From the NCBI GenBank assembly GCA_034670065.1, contig JAXMOG010000006.1, forward strand, positions 124,001 to 188,000: a stretch of DNA of 64,000 nt. The letters are read 5' to 3'. Within the stretch, counting starts at the first letter, position 1. Each line of letters starts with the position of its first letter. The position numbers and the translations under genes are program-made. A model generated the notes under the pieces. That model saw nothing but the letters and a program-made list of their open reading frames with translations. It had not been told where the DNA came from and did not search any database. Source of the stretch: Mesobacterium_A sp034670065. GTDB lineage: Bacteria; Pseudomonadota; Alphaproteobacteria; Rhodobacterales; Rhodobacteraceae. This document shows positions 53,036 to 61,380 of this stretch, piece after piece.

Positions 53036-53470
53036 ATGGGTGACAGCGTCACGCAATCGGAAATCCTACATGCAAGTGCCGTGTCCGTACGCGGGCGCGG
53101 CTTGCTGATTTTGGGGCGTTCCGGTAGCGGGAAATCTGCCTTGGCGCTGGATTTGATGTCGCGTGGGGCAACGCTGATTTCGGATGATCGCACTGTTTTA
53201 ACGCTGACCGGCGGGGAAATCCTGCTGTCTGCGCCAGACCAATTGCGTGGCATGATCGAAGCGCGGTTTGTTGGGCTGTTGCACGCGGATGTCGCGCAAC
53301 CAACGGAGCTAAAAGCGATTGTCGATCTGGATGTGGTTGAGCATGAGCGATTACCGCCTTACAGACAAAAAGTTGTGATGGGGTGTCAGATCCCATTGAT
53401 ACATGCGGTTCCCTACCCAAATTTTGCCCCAGTGCTGATTCAGTATCTTTCGGCAGGCCGAAAGGAATAA
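53036..53470 (+). CDS. hprK: short HPr kinase/phosphorylase
   Basis: A 144-residue kinase lacking the N-terminal domain of Firmicute HprK, as is usual in alphaproteobacteria. It phosphorylates HPr on serine. Walker A LGRSGSGKSALALDL (Ser/Thr binding) and the HAVPYPNFAPVLI end are family features. It follows chvG directly. Role: modulate HPr availability to the PTS chain encoded downstream. Confidence 0.94.
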   Translation: MGDSVTQSEILHASAVSVRGRGLLILGRSGSGKSALALDLMSRGATLISDDRTVLTLTGGEILLSAPDQLRGMIEARFVGLLHADVAQPTELKAIVDLDVVEHERLPPYRQKVVMGCQIPLIHAVPYPNFAPVLIQYLSAGRKE

Positions 53471-53472
53471 CC

Positions 53473-54399
53473 ATGCCAAACGGCAAGCAAGACATGCAGC
53501 GTGTGATCCTGGTCACCGGCCCTGCCGGCGGCGGGCGGACAACTGCAATCAATGCTTTGGAGGATATGGGCTTTGAGGCAATCGACAACTTGCCACTTAG
53601 CCTGGTGCCACGCTTGCTGGATGGTGCAGCCTTGCCGCGCCCATTGGCACTGGGAATTGATGCGCGGGGGCGGCAGTTCTCGGCCGAAGGGCTGATCGAG
53701 TTGCAGATGAAGCTGCGCCAGCAACCCGGTGTTGAGCCAGAATTGTTGTATTTGGATTGCGCGCCAGAGGTGCTGTTGCGGCGGTATTCGGAAACGCGTC
53801 GACGCCATCCTTTGGCACCGACCGAGTCGCCGTCGGATGGCATTGTGCGGGAAATCGCGCTGCTGCAAATCGTGCGCGAACGTGCGGATATTCTGCTGGA
53901 TACCTCTGATCTGACGCCACATGACTTGCGTGCACGTGTGCAGGCGATGTTTGGGGATGAACGGCCCGACAGCCTGTCGCTGACACTGGTGTCTTTTTCT
54001 TACAAACGCGGCTTGCCGCCCGGTGCTGACGTGGTGCTGGACTGCCGATTCTTGGATAACCCGTATTGGCAGCCCGAATTGCGGAAATTGACAGGTTTGA
54101 ACAGCGAAGTTTCAGATCACATCGCACAGGACCAGAGATTTGCGCCGTTTATCGAAAAAGTAACGGAACTGGCGACTTTTCTGCTGCCAGCGGTCAAAGA
54201 TGAAGGGAAAGCACACTTTTCTATCGCCTTTGGTTGTACCGGAGGGCAACACCGATCGGTCGCAGTGACGGAAAAGGTTGCGCACACCCTTGCAGATCAA
54301 GGCTGGCAGGTGTCAATTAGGCACAGAGAGCTGGCGCATCGCGGTTTGATTGATACGGCCCGTTCTTTGGAATCGCTTACTGGAGAGCGGCAAAGTTGA
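53473..54399 (+). CDS. rapZ: RNase adapter protein RapZ
   Basis: A 308-residue P-loop protein; in enterobacteria RapZ controls small RNAs of glucosamine-6-phosphate synthesis. Here the P-loop reads GPAGGGRTT, with Arg where most P-loops have Lys; this is common in alphaproteobacterial members. The C-terminal part has the conserved FGCTGGQHRSVAV stretch. ATG 53473 lies 2 nt after the hprK stop. It overlaps the EIIA gene by 4 nt. Confidence 0.93.
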   Translation: MPNGKQDMQRVILVTGPAGGGRTTAINALEDMGFEAIDNLPLSLVPRLLDGAALPRPLALGIDARGRQFSAEGLIELQMKLRQQPGVEPELLYLDCAPEVLLRRYSETRRRHPLAPTESPSDGIVREIALLQIVRERADILLDTSDLTPHDLRARVQAMFGDERPDSLSLTLVSFSYKRGLPPGADVVLDCRFLDNPYWQPELRKLTGLNSEVSDHIAQDQRFAPFIEKVTELATFLLPAVKDEGKAHFSIAFGCTGGQHRSVAVTEKVAHTLADQGWQVSIRHRELAHRGLIDTARSLESLTGERQS

Positions 54400-54788
54400 T
54401 CGGAATCGTCATCGTCGCACATGGAGGATTAGCCCGCGAATATCAGCTGGCCATGGAACATGTTGTCGGAGCCCAAGATGGGGTCAAAGCCGTTGCTATT
54501 CATGCCGGACATGACCGCGCTGAAAAAGAGATGGAAATCTGCAATGCCGCTGATGCCGTTGATACAGGCGACGGCGTTGTGATCGTGACCGATCTGTTTG
54601 GCGCTTCGCCTTCGAACCTGTCATTGATGGCGTGCCGTGCGTCTCAACGGCGCATTCTCTATGGCATGAATCTGCCCATGTTGTTGAAACTTGCAAAAAG
54701 CCGCAGGCTGTCTGTCAACGATGCCGCACGTATCGCGACAGAAGCTGGCCGTAAGTATATTGACAGCCAGAACGTTTCCGCAGACTAA
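54396..54788 (+). CDS. PTS EIIA component, mannose type
   Basis: A 130-residue EIIA(Man) protein; the phosphorylated His is in VIVAHGGLA at residue 9. The TTG start overlaps the rapZ stop (TTGA), with GGAGAG upstream. There is no EIIB, EIIC or EIID partner here, so it is likely a regulatory phosphoacceptor and not part of sugar uptake. Confidence 0.92.
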   Translation: MIGIVIVAHGGLAREYQLAMEHVVGAQDGVKAVAIHAGHDRAEKEMEICNAADAVDTGDGVVIVTDLFGASPSNLSLMACRASQRRILYGMNLPMLLKLAKSRRLSVNDAARIATEAGRKYIDSQNVSAD

Positions 54789-54796
54789 ACCGGCCT

Positions 54797-55075
54797 ATGG
54801 TTGATACAGTCACACGCACACTCACGATCGTGAATCAAAAAGGGCTTCATGCCCGCGCTTCGGCCAAATTGGTTGAAGTGGTCGAGCAATTTGATGCTCA
54901 GGCCGAAGTTGCAAGAGACGGGCATAGCGCGTCTGGTGACAGCATCATGGGACTTTTGATGTTGGCAGCTTCCATTGGAACCACTATTGACGTTGAGACG
55001 CGTGGTGCTGATGCTGTCGCTCTGGCCGATGCTATCGAAGCGTTGGTGGCTGACCGTTTCGGCGAAGACAACTGA
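54797..55075 (+). CDS. ptsH: PTS phosphocarrier HPr
   Basis: A 92-residue HPr with active His in GLHARAS and the regulatory Ser region DSIMGLLMLAA, which is the HprK target. Eight nt after the EIIA gene. It links EI (encoded elsewhere) to EIIA. Symbol by family; some annotators use npr for the nitrogen-PTS form. Confidence 0.94.
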   Translation: MVDTVTRTLTIVNQKGLHARASAKLVEVVEQFDAQAEVARDGHSASGDSIMGLLMLAASIGTTIDVETRGADAVALADAIEALVADRFGEDN

Positions 55076-55120
55076 CCGGTTTCTATGACCGAATTCTCTG
55101 GAGGCGTCGTGTAAAGTTTC

Positions 55121-56005
55121 ATGGTGGATGGAGCACAACATAGCGTGACAGAGACGGATGCCCCACCAGCTGCTCCGGAAAATGTGCCGTATGATAAGCG
55201 CAAGTTGAGCTATTCGAACACGTTTTCCAATCCGTGGAAGGCCAACACCATTCGCGCAATGGAATGGCTGACTGGCAAAGTGCCGCTGCTGCGGATGGTG
55301 CGCCGGTTTGAGCGGATGGGCCCCGCCGAAGGGCAGGCATTCTGGAAACAAGCGCTTGGGATCATGGGGGTGCAACTGCAAACCCCGCCGTCGCAAATCG
55401 CGCATATCCCGGAATCCGGACCTGTCGTTGTGGTTGCCAATCACCCGCATGGTTTGGTGGATGGCATGGTTCTGGCCGAACTGATTGGCCGCGTGCGGGA
55501 AGACTATAAAATCCTGACGCGATCTTTGCTGACGGGTATTCAGGAAATTGAACAATTCATGATCCCCGTGCCTTTCCCGCATGAGGAAAACGCACGATTG
55601 CAAAGCCTGGAAATGCGCCGCCGCGCCATGGATCATCTGACGGATGGTGGGGTAATTGTGCTGTTTCCGTCAGGTGTGGTTGCCAACAGCGAAACTTGGT
55701 TCGGTCCGGCGATTGAAGCCGTGTGGAACCCATTTACGGCAAAGATGATTCAGCGCTCCGGAGCAACGGTTGTTCCGATCTACTTTCCCGGCCAAAACAG
55801 CCGTGCGTATCAAATTGCAAACAAGGTGTCGGCCACGTTGCGCCAAGGCTTGCTGATCCACGAAGTGGTGCATGCCTGCAAGCGACCACAGGCGCCTGTT
55901 GTGGGCAAGCCAATCTCACCTGAAGAGCTTCGTGCCTTTACCGGTGGGCAGCGCGAATTTGTGGCTTGGTTGCGCGACACAACACTCAGCCTGAAGCAAA
56001 CTTAA
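55121..56005 (+). CDS. lysophospholipid-type acyltransferase (PlsC-like)
   Basis: A 294-residue membrane-associated acyltransferase. The catalytic NHPHGLVDG (H-x4-D) lies near residue 107, and further PlsC-family blocks include VIVLFPSGVVANSETWFG and GATVVPIYFPGQNS. It could make phosphatidic acid or an aminolipid. In marine roseobacters a related O-acyltransferase (SalA) makes sulfur-containing aminolipid; this location beside the PTS genes makes SalA worth testing, but sequence alone cannot settle it. It follows HPr by 45 nt. Confidence 0.85.
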   Translation: MVDGAQHSVTETDAPPAAPENVPYDKRKLSYSNTFSNPWKANTIRAMEWLTGKVPLLRMVRRFERMGPAEGQAFWKQALGIMGVQLQTPPSQIAHIPESGPVVVVANHPHGLVDGMVLAELIGRVREDYKILTRSLLTGIQEIEQFMIPVPFPHEENARLQSLEMRRRAMDHLTDGGVIVLFPSGVVANSETWFGPAIEAVWNPFTAKMIQRSGATVVPIYFPGQNSRAYQIANKVSATLRQGLLIHEVVHACKRPQAPVVGKPISPEELRAFTGGQREFVAWLRDTTLSLKQT

Positions 56006-56025
56006 GACACCGTTGGCGGCTTCGC

Positions 56026-56901
56026 TTAGCGGGTGGGAACTGCCACGTCACCACGATAGTCATAAAAGCCGCGGCCGGTTTTTCGGCCCAGCCAGCCTGC
56101 TTCGACGTATTTGGTCAGCAAGGGGCAGGGGCGGTACTTGGTGTCTGCCAGACCGTCGTGCAGCACATTCATAATGGCCAGGCATGTATCCAGCCCGATG
56201 AAATCAGCCAGCTCTAGCGGGCCCATTGGGTGGTTCGCGCCCAGTTTCATCGACTGGTCTATGGATTCCACATTTCCGACGCCTTCATACAGCGTATAGA
56301 CGGCTTCGTTGATCATCGGCATCAGAATGCGATTCACGATGAAGGCGGGAAAATCTTCGGCGCTGGCTGCGGTTTTTCCCAGGCTGTTCACAACCTCTAG
56401 GCACAGATCATAGGTGGGCGCGTCTGTTGCGATGCCGCGGATCAATTCGACCAACTGCATCACGGGCACCGGATTCATGAAGTGAAACCCCATGAATTTT
56501 TCGGGCCGGTCCGTACGGCTGGCCAAGCGTGTGATTGAAATGGACGAGGTGTTAGACGTCAGAATTGTATGCGGTTCCAAGTGCGGAAGAAGTGTTTCAA
56601 AAATCTTGTGTTTGACTTCTTCGCGTTCGGTCGCGGCTTCGATAACCAGATCGGTTTGTCCCAATTCCGGCAAGGATTGCGTGGTCTTGATATGCCCAAG
56701 CGCCGCTTGCATAGCTTCTTCGGTGATCTTGTTGCGGCTGACCTGACGCGCCATGTTCTTCTCAATCAGCGCGACAGCCTTTTCCAAGGCTTCGGCACTG
56801 ATATCGTTCAGCAAAACGTCATATCCTGAAAGAGCCATAACATGGGCAATGCCATTGCCCATTTGACCTGCCCCTACAACCCCAACGCTTCGGATGCTCA
56901 T
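56026..56901 (-). CDS. 3-hydroxybutyryl-CoA dehydrogenase
   Basis: A 291-residue short-type 3-hydroxyacyl-CoA dehydrogenase. NAD-binding GVVGAGQMGNGIAHV, the catalytic dyad in GFHFMNPVPVMQLVE and the C-terminal SMKLGANHPMGPLELADFIGLD block fit the hydroxybutyryl (Hbd/PaaH) group. It may serve PHB or butyrate turnover and feed crotonyl-CoA to ccr. ATG 56901 has GGAAAGG upstream; a longer start at 56931 is not needed. Convergent with the acyltransferase gene. Confidence 0.94.
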   Translation of the reverse strand: MSIRSVGVVGAGQMGNGIAHVMALSGYDVLLNDISAEALEKAVALIEKNMARQVSRNKITEEAMQAALGHIKTTQSLPELGQTDLVIEAATEREEVKHKIFETLLPHLEPHTILTSNTSSISITRLASRTDRPEKFMGFHFMNPVPVMQLVELIRGIATDAPTYDLCLEVVNSLGKTAASAEDFPAFIVNRILMPMINEAVYTLYEGVGNVESIDQSMKLGANHPMGPLELADFIGLDTCLAIMNVLHDGLADTKYRPCPLLTKYVEAGWLGRKTGRGFYDYRGDVAVPTR

Positions 56902-57002
56902 ACGACGCCTTTCCATTTTGCTTTGCGACATTATGCCGTGGGGGGACGGCTTCGCAAGAGCTGCTGTCCCAGAAAGCTGGGTTGATTTCGCGACAACGGC
57001 TC

Positions 57003-57036
57003 AAAAACGAAAACGGCCCGGAATTCACCGGGCCGT
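57003..57036 (-). terminator. intrinsic terminator after etfBA
   Basis: Perfect 9-bp stem ACGGCCCGG / CCGGGCCGT with a 6-nt loop; on the minus strand followed by TTTCGTTTTT. It lies 30 nt past the etfA stop. Confidence 0.88.
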
Positions 57037-57066
57037 CGTGCAATATCTCGTTCTGATGAAAGCAGC

Positions 57067-57993
57067 TTACAGCTTGCTGGTCAGTTCCGGAACGGCATCA
57101 AACAGGTCGGCAACCAAGCCAAAATCAGCAACCTGGAAGATAGGTGCCTCTTCGTCTTTGTTGATGGCGACGATGACTTTGGAGTCTTTCATCCCGGCCA
57201 AGTGCTGGATTGCGCCGGAAATACCAGCGGCAATATACAGATCCGGTGCCACAACCTTGCCTGTCTGACCAACTTGCCAGTCATTGGGGGCAAAGCCAGA
57301 ATCGACAGCGGCGCGCGATGCGCCAACCGCACCACCCAGTTTATCGGCCAGAGCTTCAATGATTTTGAAGTCTTCTTCCGAGCCAACGCCACGGCCGCCA
57401 GAAACGACGATACCAGCGCTGGTCAGTTCAGGACGATCAGACGTGGCCAGCTTTTCTTCGACCCATTCGCTCAAACCGGGGTTTTCGGCTGCGCCAACAG
57501 TCTCGACAGAGGCGGAACCGCCTTCGCCGGCAGCATCAAATGTTGATGTGCGGACAGTCAGAACTTTCTTGGCATCACCTGATTTAACGGTCTGAACGGC
57601 GTTGCCTGCGTAGATGGGGCGCTCAAACGTGTCGCCATCGACAACGGCGATCACGTCCGAAATAACCATCACGTCCAGCAAAGCAGCCACGCGTGGCATC
57701 ACGTTCTTTGCGTCGGTGGTTGCTGGGGCAACGATGTGCTCATAGTCACCTGCCAACGACACGATCAGCGCCGCCGTAGGTTCAGCCAAACGATGACCCA
57801 GCGAAGGATCTTCGGCGACCAGAACTTTGGAAACACCATCAATCTTGGCAGCGGCGTCGCCTGCTGCAGCGGCAGAGGCACCGGCGCACAATACAGTAAC
57901 GTCACCCAATGCCTTGGCGGCGGTGACGCCCTTGGCGGTGGCATCCATTGCCAATTCGCCACTGTTCACTTCGGCCAACAGAAGAACAGCCAT
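57067..57993 (-). CDS. etfA: electron transfer flavoprotein alpha subunit
   Basis: A 308-residue subunit that carries FAD and hands electrons from acyl-CoA dehydrogenases to ETF-quinone oxidoreductase. The FAD motif VSGGRGVGSEEDFK and the C-terminal APDLYIAAGISGAIQHLAGMKDS are clear. It overlaps etfB by one base (TAATG), so the subunits are made together. It should serve Mcd and the acyl-CoA dehydrogenase of the 30-kb operon. Confidence 0.98.
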   Translation of the reverse strand: MAVLLLAEVNSGELAMDATAKGVTAAKALGDVTVLCAGASAAAAGDAAAKIDGVSKVLVAEDPSLGHRLAEPTAALIVSLAGDYEHIVAPATTDAKNVMPRVAALLDVMVISDVIAVVDGDTFERPIYAGNAVQTVKSGDAKKVLTVRTSTFDAAGEGGSASVETVGAAENPGLSEWVEEKLATSDRPELTSAGIVVSGGRGVGSEEDFKIIEALADKLGGAVGASRAAVDSGFAPNDWQVGQTGKVVAPDLYIAAGISGAIQHLAGMKDSKVIVAINKDEEAPIFQVADFGLVADLFDAVPELTSKL

Positions 57994-58751
57994 TATACAG
58001 CCCCCACTTCTTTGAGTTTCGCAACCAGCTCATCAACCGAGCCAACGATGATCCCGGCCTGACGTGCGGCGGGCTCTTCGGTTTTGACAACGGTCAAGCG
58101 CGGGGTGACATCGACGCCATAGTCGGCGGCGGTCTTTTCGTCCAACGGTTTGCGCTTGGCCTTCATGATGTTCGGCAAAGATGCATAACGTGGTTCATTC
58201 AAGCGCAAGTCAGCGGTGATGATCGCAGGAAGCGAAACCTTGATGGTTTGCAGGCCGCCATCCACTTCGCGGGTGACAACGGCGCTGCCATCTTCGATGG
58301 ACACTTCGCTGGCGAATGTTGCCTGCGACCAGCCGGTCAGCGCGGCCAACATCTGGCCCGTCGCGTTCATGTCGTTGTCGATGGCTTGCTTGCCAGCAAT
58401 AACCAGTCCGGGCTGCTCTTCGTCAATGACGGCTTTCAGAATTTTAGCCACAGCCAGGGGCTCAATATCCGAATGTACGTCATCTGCGGCCACAATCAGG
58501 ATCGCGCGATCTGCACCCATTGCCAAAGCTGTGCGCAAGGTTTCTTGCGATTGCTTGACGCCGATCGACACTGCGACGATCTCATCAGCTTTGCCAGCTT
58601 CTTTCAAACGGATCGCCTCTTCTACGGCGATCTCGTCGAATGGGTTCATTGACATCTTGACGTTGGCGAGATCGACGCCGCTTCCGTCCGCTTTCACACG
58701 AACTTTGACGTTATAGTCGATCACGCGTTTGACAGGTACCAGGACCTTCAT
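57993..58751 (-). CDS. etfB: electron transfer flavoprotein beta subunit
   Basis: The 252-residue partner that binds AMP. Starts MKVLVPVKRVIDYNVKVRVK and has the MSMNPFDEIAVEEAIRLKE and VIAGKQAIDNDMNATGQMLAALTGW regions typical of the beta subunit. It overlaps etfA by one nucleotide. GAGGAAC precedes the ATG. Confidence 0.98.
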   Translation of the reverse strand: MKVLVPVKRVIDYNVKVRVKADGSGVDLANVKMSMNPFDEIAVEEAIRLKEAGKADEIVAVSIGVKQSQETLRTALAMGADRAILIVAADDVHSDIEPLAVAKILKAVIDEEQPGLVIAGKQAIDNDMNATGQMLAALTGWSQATFASEVSIEDGSAVVTREVDGGLQTIKVSLPAIITADLRLNEPRYASLPNIMKAKRKPLDEKTAADYGVDVTPRLTVVKTEEPAARQAGIIVGSVDELVAKLKEVGAV

Positions 58752-58930
58752 TCTCGCGTTCCTCTTCCTCTGGGTTGGCGACTGGCGTCGCCTCGAAATA
58801 TTCTTGCGCCGCAGTGATAACCATTGTCATCGGGGTGAAACAGGCCAAAAGCGCCCGTTTAGCGCTAACGGTCGTCGCATTTTTTGATGAATGGTAGGCT
58901 ATCCGAAACTTTTGGTTTGGTTTTCGTTTC

Positions 58931-60052
58931 CTATTTGCAAATGTTTTTTAGCGCTTGCCACTCTTCATCGCTCAGGACAGGGATGGATTCAAAGTCTTCA
59001 GGTGTCGCCGCGCGGGCCTTTGCCATGCGATCCCCGAGTTCCGGGTGACTTTGAAAGTGCTTGATTATCGCATCTGTTTCATTGTCGCCCTTGCGGAAAG
59101 ACGCGAACATATCGGCCAACGCAGACGGGGCGATTCCCGCCTTTTTAAGCACGTCGAAGGCAAAGACATCAGCATCAGCTTCGGCGGCCTGAGCGTATTG
59201 AGCATTGATCAGGCGTTCTGTCAGCAACAGAACCATCGCGCCGCCGGCAAAGTCACCGAACAACAACCCCAGAACACCGATCGACCCGGCAGACCGTAAT
59301 GCATGGCGTGTTGGGTCGCGGCTGACCACATGGCCTATTTCATGCGCGAACACAGCCGCCACCTGTTCAGGCGCTGTGGCTTTGTCGATCAGGCCGCGGA
59401 AAAACACCACGTAGCCGCCAGGCAGCGCAAACGCGTTTACCATCGGGTGGTCCAGCACATGCACGGACAAGTCCACCGGCTCAGGCATAGCGGCTTCCAG
59501 CTTGGCTTCCAGTGTACGCAGAGCATCTACGCCTTCCGGGGCATCGCAACGATTGATCGGCGTGGCGCGGTTTTGGTCCATGGCGCGGCGCACTTGTTCA
59601 AAGGTTGCGTCGCCAAGCGCACGTTGACCCTTGATCGGCAAAAAGCCGGCCATTTGATCAGCCATGGTTGGCACCAGAACCAGAATGATCAACGCAACCG
59701 ATGCAACCGCAGCCACCGCCCAGGCCAATAGCGGCCCCCTTTTGGTGACTGGTGCATTCGCTTTTCGTTTGGGCAGATGTGGCGCCAGTTCTCGGCCGCT
59801 TACGATCACTCTGGGCAACATTTCATTGCAATGGCGCAGCACCATTTGATCGCTACCAGCTTGGTCTTTGATTTCCCGAATGTCCCGCAAATGCCAGCGT
59901 AGGTCGATGCCTTCACCCTGGATCACCAGCTTTTCTGCCAAATGATCGAATTGCAGCGTGACCGGCTGCGGAACGGGGTGTTGACCACTTAGAAACAGCG
60001 CATGGGTGGACCATCCCGGAGCGGCGGGGCCAACGTGCAAAGTTGTGCTCAT
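58931..60052 (-). CDS. M48-family membrane metallopeptidase
   Basis: A 373-residue zinc protease. An N-terminal domain of about 110 residues (unknown), one membrane helix (LLAWAVAAVASVALIILVLV), then the M48 domain with the zinc-binding VFAHEIGHVVSRD (HExxH) and the third ligand Glu near AAEADADVFA. The active site likely faces the periplasm given the topology; this is inference. Its start overlaps the upstream DUF898 gene by 4 nt (ATGA), suggesting joint function. Confidence 0.92.
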   Translation of the reverse strand: MSTTLHVGPAAPGWSTHALFLSGQHPVPQPVTLQFDHLAEKLVIQGEGIDLRWHLRDIREIKDQAGSDQMVLRHCNEMLPRVIVSGRELAPHLPKRKANAPVTKRGPLLAWAVAAVASVALIILVLVPTMADQMAGFLPIKGQRALGDATFEQVRRAMDQNRATPINRCDAPEGVDALRTLEAKLEAAMPEPVDLSVHVLDHPMVNAFALPGGYVVFFRGLIDKATAPEQVAAVFAHEIGHVVSRDPTRHALRSAGSIGVLGLLFGDFAGGAMVLLLTERLINAQYAQAAEADADVFAFDVLKKAGIAPSALADMFASFRKGDNETDAIIKHFQSHPELGDRMAKARAATPEDFESIPVLSDEEWQALKNICK

Positions 60053-61380
60053 ATCGATGCCCCCACATCCAGCGCTTCGGCAAATCCTTCAGCCTGCAAA
60101 GCCTCGTCACGTGGCCGTTGGCGAATGTCGGACAGGGCTTTGGGGTTTTGGATGGTCAAGGTTCTGGCGTAGTGGCGAATAACCGGCATCGTGACAAACG
60201 TATGGGTCAAGGCGGACCAAATCAGAAACATGCTGAAATACAGTGCGGCGCTGAGACCAGCCAACACCCATTGTGACATACCCATCAGAACCTTGGCGTT
60301 TGAAATCCCCAATTCGGCCAGAGTGCCGGGGGATTGGACCGAAACCAACAAGGTTAGAATGATCGTGGCCGGAATTGCGGCCACCACTGCGGCAAGTGTG
60401 TACCCAAGGGCATAGATACCGGTAATGGCGCCGGGGCTTGGGTCTATCGCCATCGACATTCCGGCCATTTCCTTGGTGCCGGTCAGAAGCTCTGTCGAAC
60501 GAACGTTGTAGTAGACCAGGCCGTAAAGCCCGACGCCCGCGCCAAGGAAAAAGCCGATGGCGGCCAAACCTGCATTGCCGAAATACGCGGCAACACTGCC
60601 GCCAACCGCCATTGCAACCCCAACCAGGAGGGGCTTCATGGCGCGATACAGCATCGTCCATTTGCCGTTTTGGACCATTCGGGCTGTGCCAAATGAGGTG
60701 CGATCTGTTTTGTATTTTTCCAACCGGAACGTCATGAGCGGCCAAAGCAGGCCCAAGGAAAGAATCGTTAAGGCCCAATACATTAGGGCGCGGCCAGCAT
60801 AGGGCCAGGCCCCCGGTTCCAATCCAAATCGCAGCCCGCACCAGCGTGTGCGTGACAAGACATATCGCCGGGCCCGGTATTGCGCGTAAAACCACAAGGG
60901 AATGACGCCAATAAAGGACAGCGCGTAGCCCGCAACATTCCCTTGAAACAGTGAAAAGCTGAGAAACATCAGCACAAGATTCACAATGCCGATGTAAAAC
61001 GCCAGAATGACCACAGCCACCAGGAAGCCCAGCAGCTTTTCGATTGGGTCGCCCACGTATTCTAACGGCAAACCGCCGGGCCGGATGGCAGACCAATACC
61101 AGCGCCGCAGTCGCGTTTTCATCCAGAACCGATAAAACCCTAACGTCAGTACCGTCAACAGCCCGGTTTTGAGCGCTAGCCAGAACAGGCGCAAACGCTG
61201 CCCGACAAATTCAGTGCCCAGTTCTTCAGGTAAAACGGTTGTCCCGCGGGAATCCGCGCGGTGCCATACGTCCGGTTCCGGCGCGTTTGCCGATCCACTC
61301 TGAAAGGTCTGATTCTGTTCTGGTTCGTCCGGCGGGGTCGAGCCAGGAGAGGCCTTCTGCCAGGGTGAAGGTGGTGGCAT
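60049..61380 (-). CDS. DUF898 (YjgN-like) integral membrane protein
   Basis: A protein of up to 443 residues with at least six hydrophobic segments and the family's repeated WMKTRLRRWYW / YRARRYVLSRTRW phrases; DUF898 proteins have no known activity. The first ATG at 61380 lies inside parC and gives a 155-bp overlap with a disordered, Pro/Gln/Glu-rich leader. No ATG, GTG or TTG occurs between that ATG and the TTG within GQRLRLFWL; a rare CTG start is also possible. The true N-terminus is therefore uncertain. Coupled to the M48 protease gene. Confidence 0.82.
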   Translation of the reverse strand: MPPPSPWQKASPGSTPPDEPEQNQTFQSGSANAPEPDVWHRADSRGTTVLPEELGTEFVGQRLRLFWLALKTGLLTVLTLGFYRFWMKTRLRRWYWSAIRPGGLPLEYVGDPIEKLLGFLVAVVILAFYIGIVNLVLMFLSFSLFQGNVAGYALSFIGVIPLWFYAQYRARRYVLSRTRWCGLRFGLEPGAWPYAGRALMYWALTILSLGLLWPLMTFRLEKYKTDRTSFGTARMVQNGKWTMLYRAMKPLLVGVAMAVGGSVAAYFGNAGLAAIGFFLGAGVGLYGLVYYNVRSTELLTGTKEMAGMSMAIDPSPGAITGIYALGYTLAAVVAAIPATIILTLLVSVQSPGTLAELGISNAKVLMGMSQWVLAGLSAALYFSMFLIWSALTHTFVTMPVIRHYARTLTIQNPKALSDIRQRPRDEALQAEGFAEALDVGASI

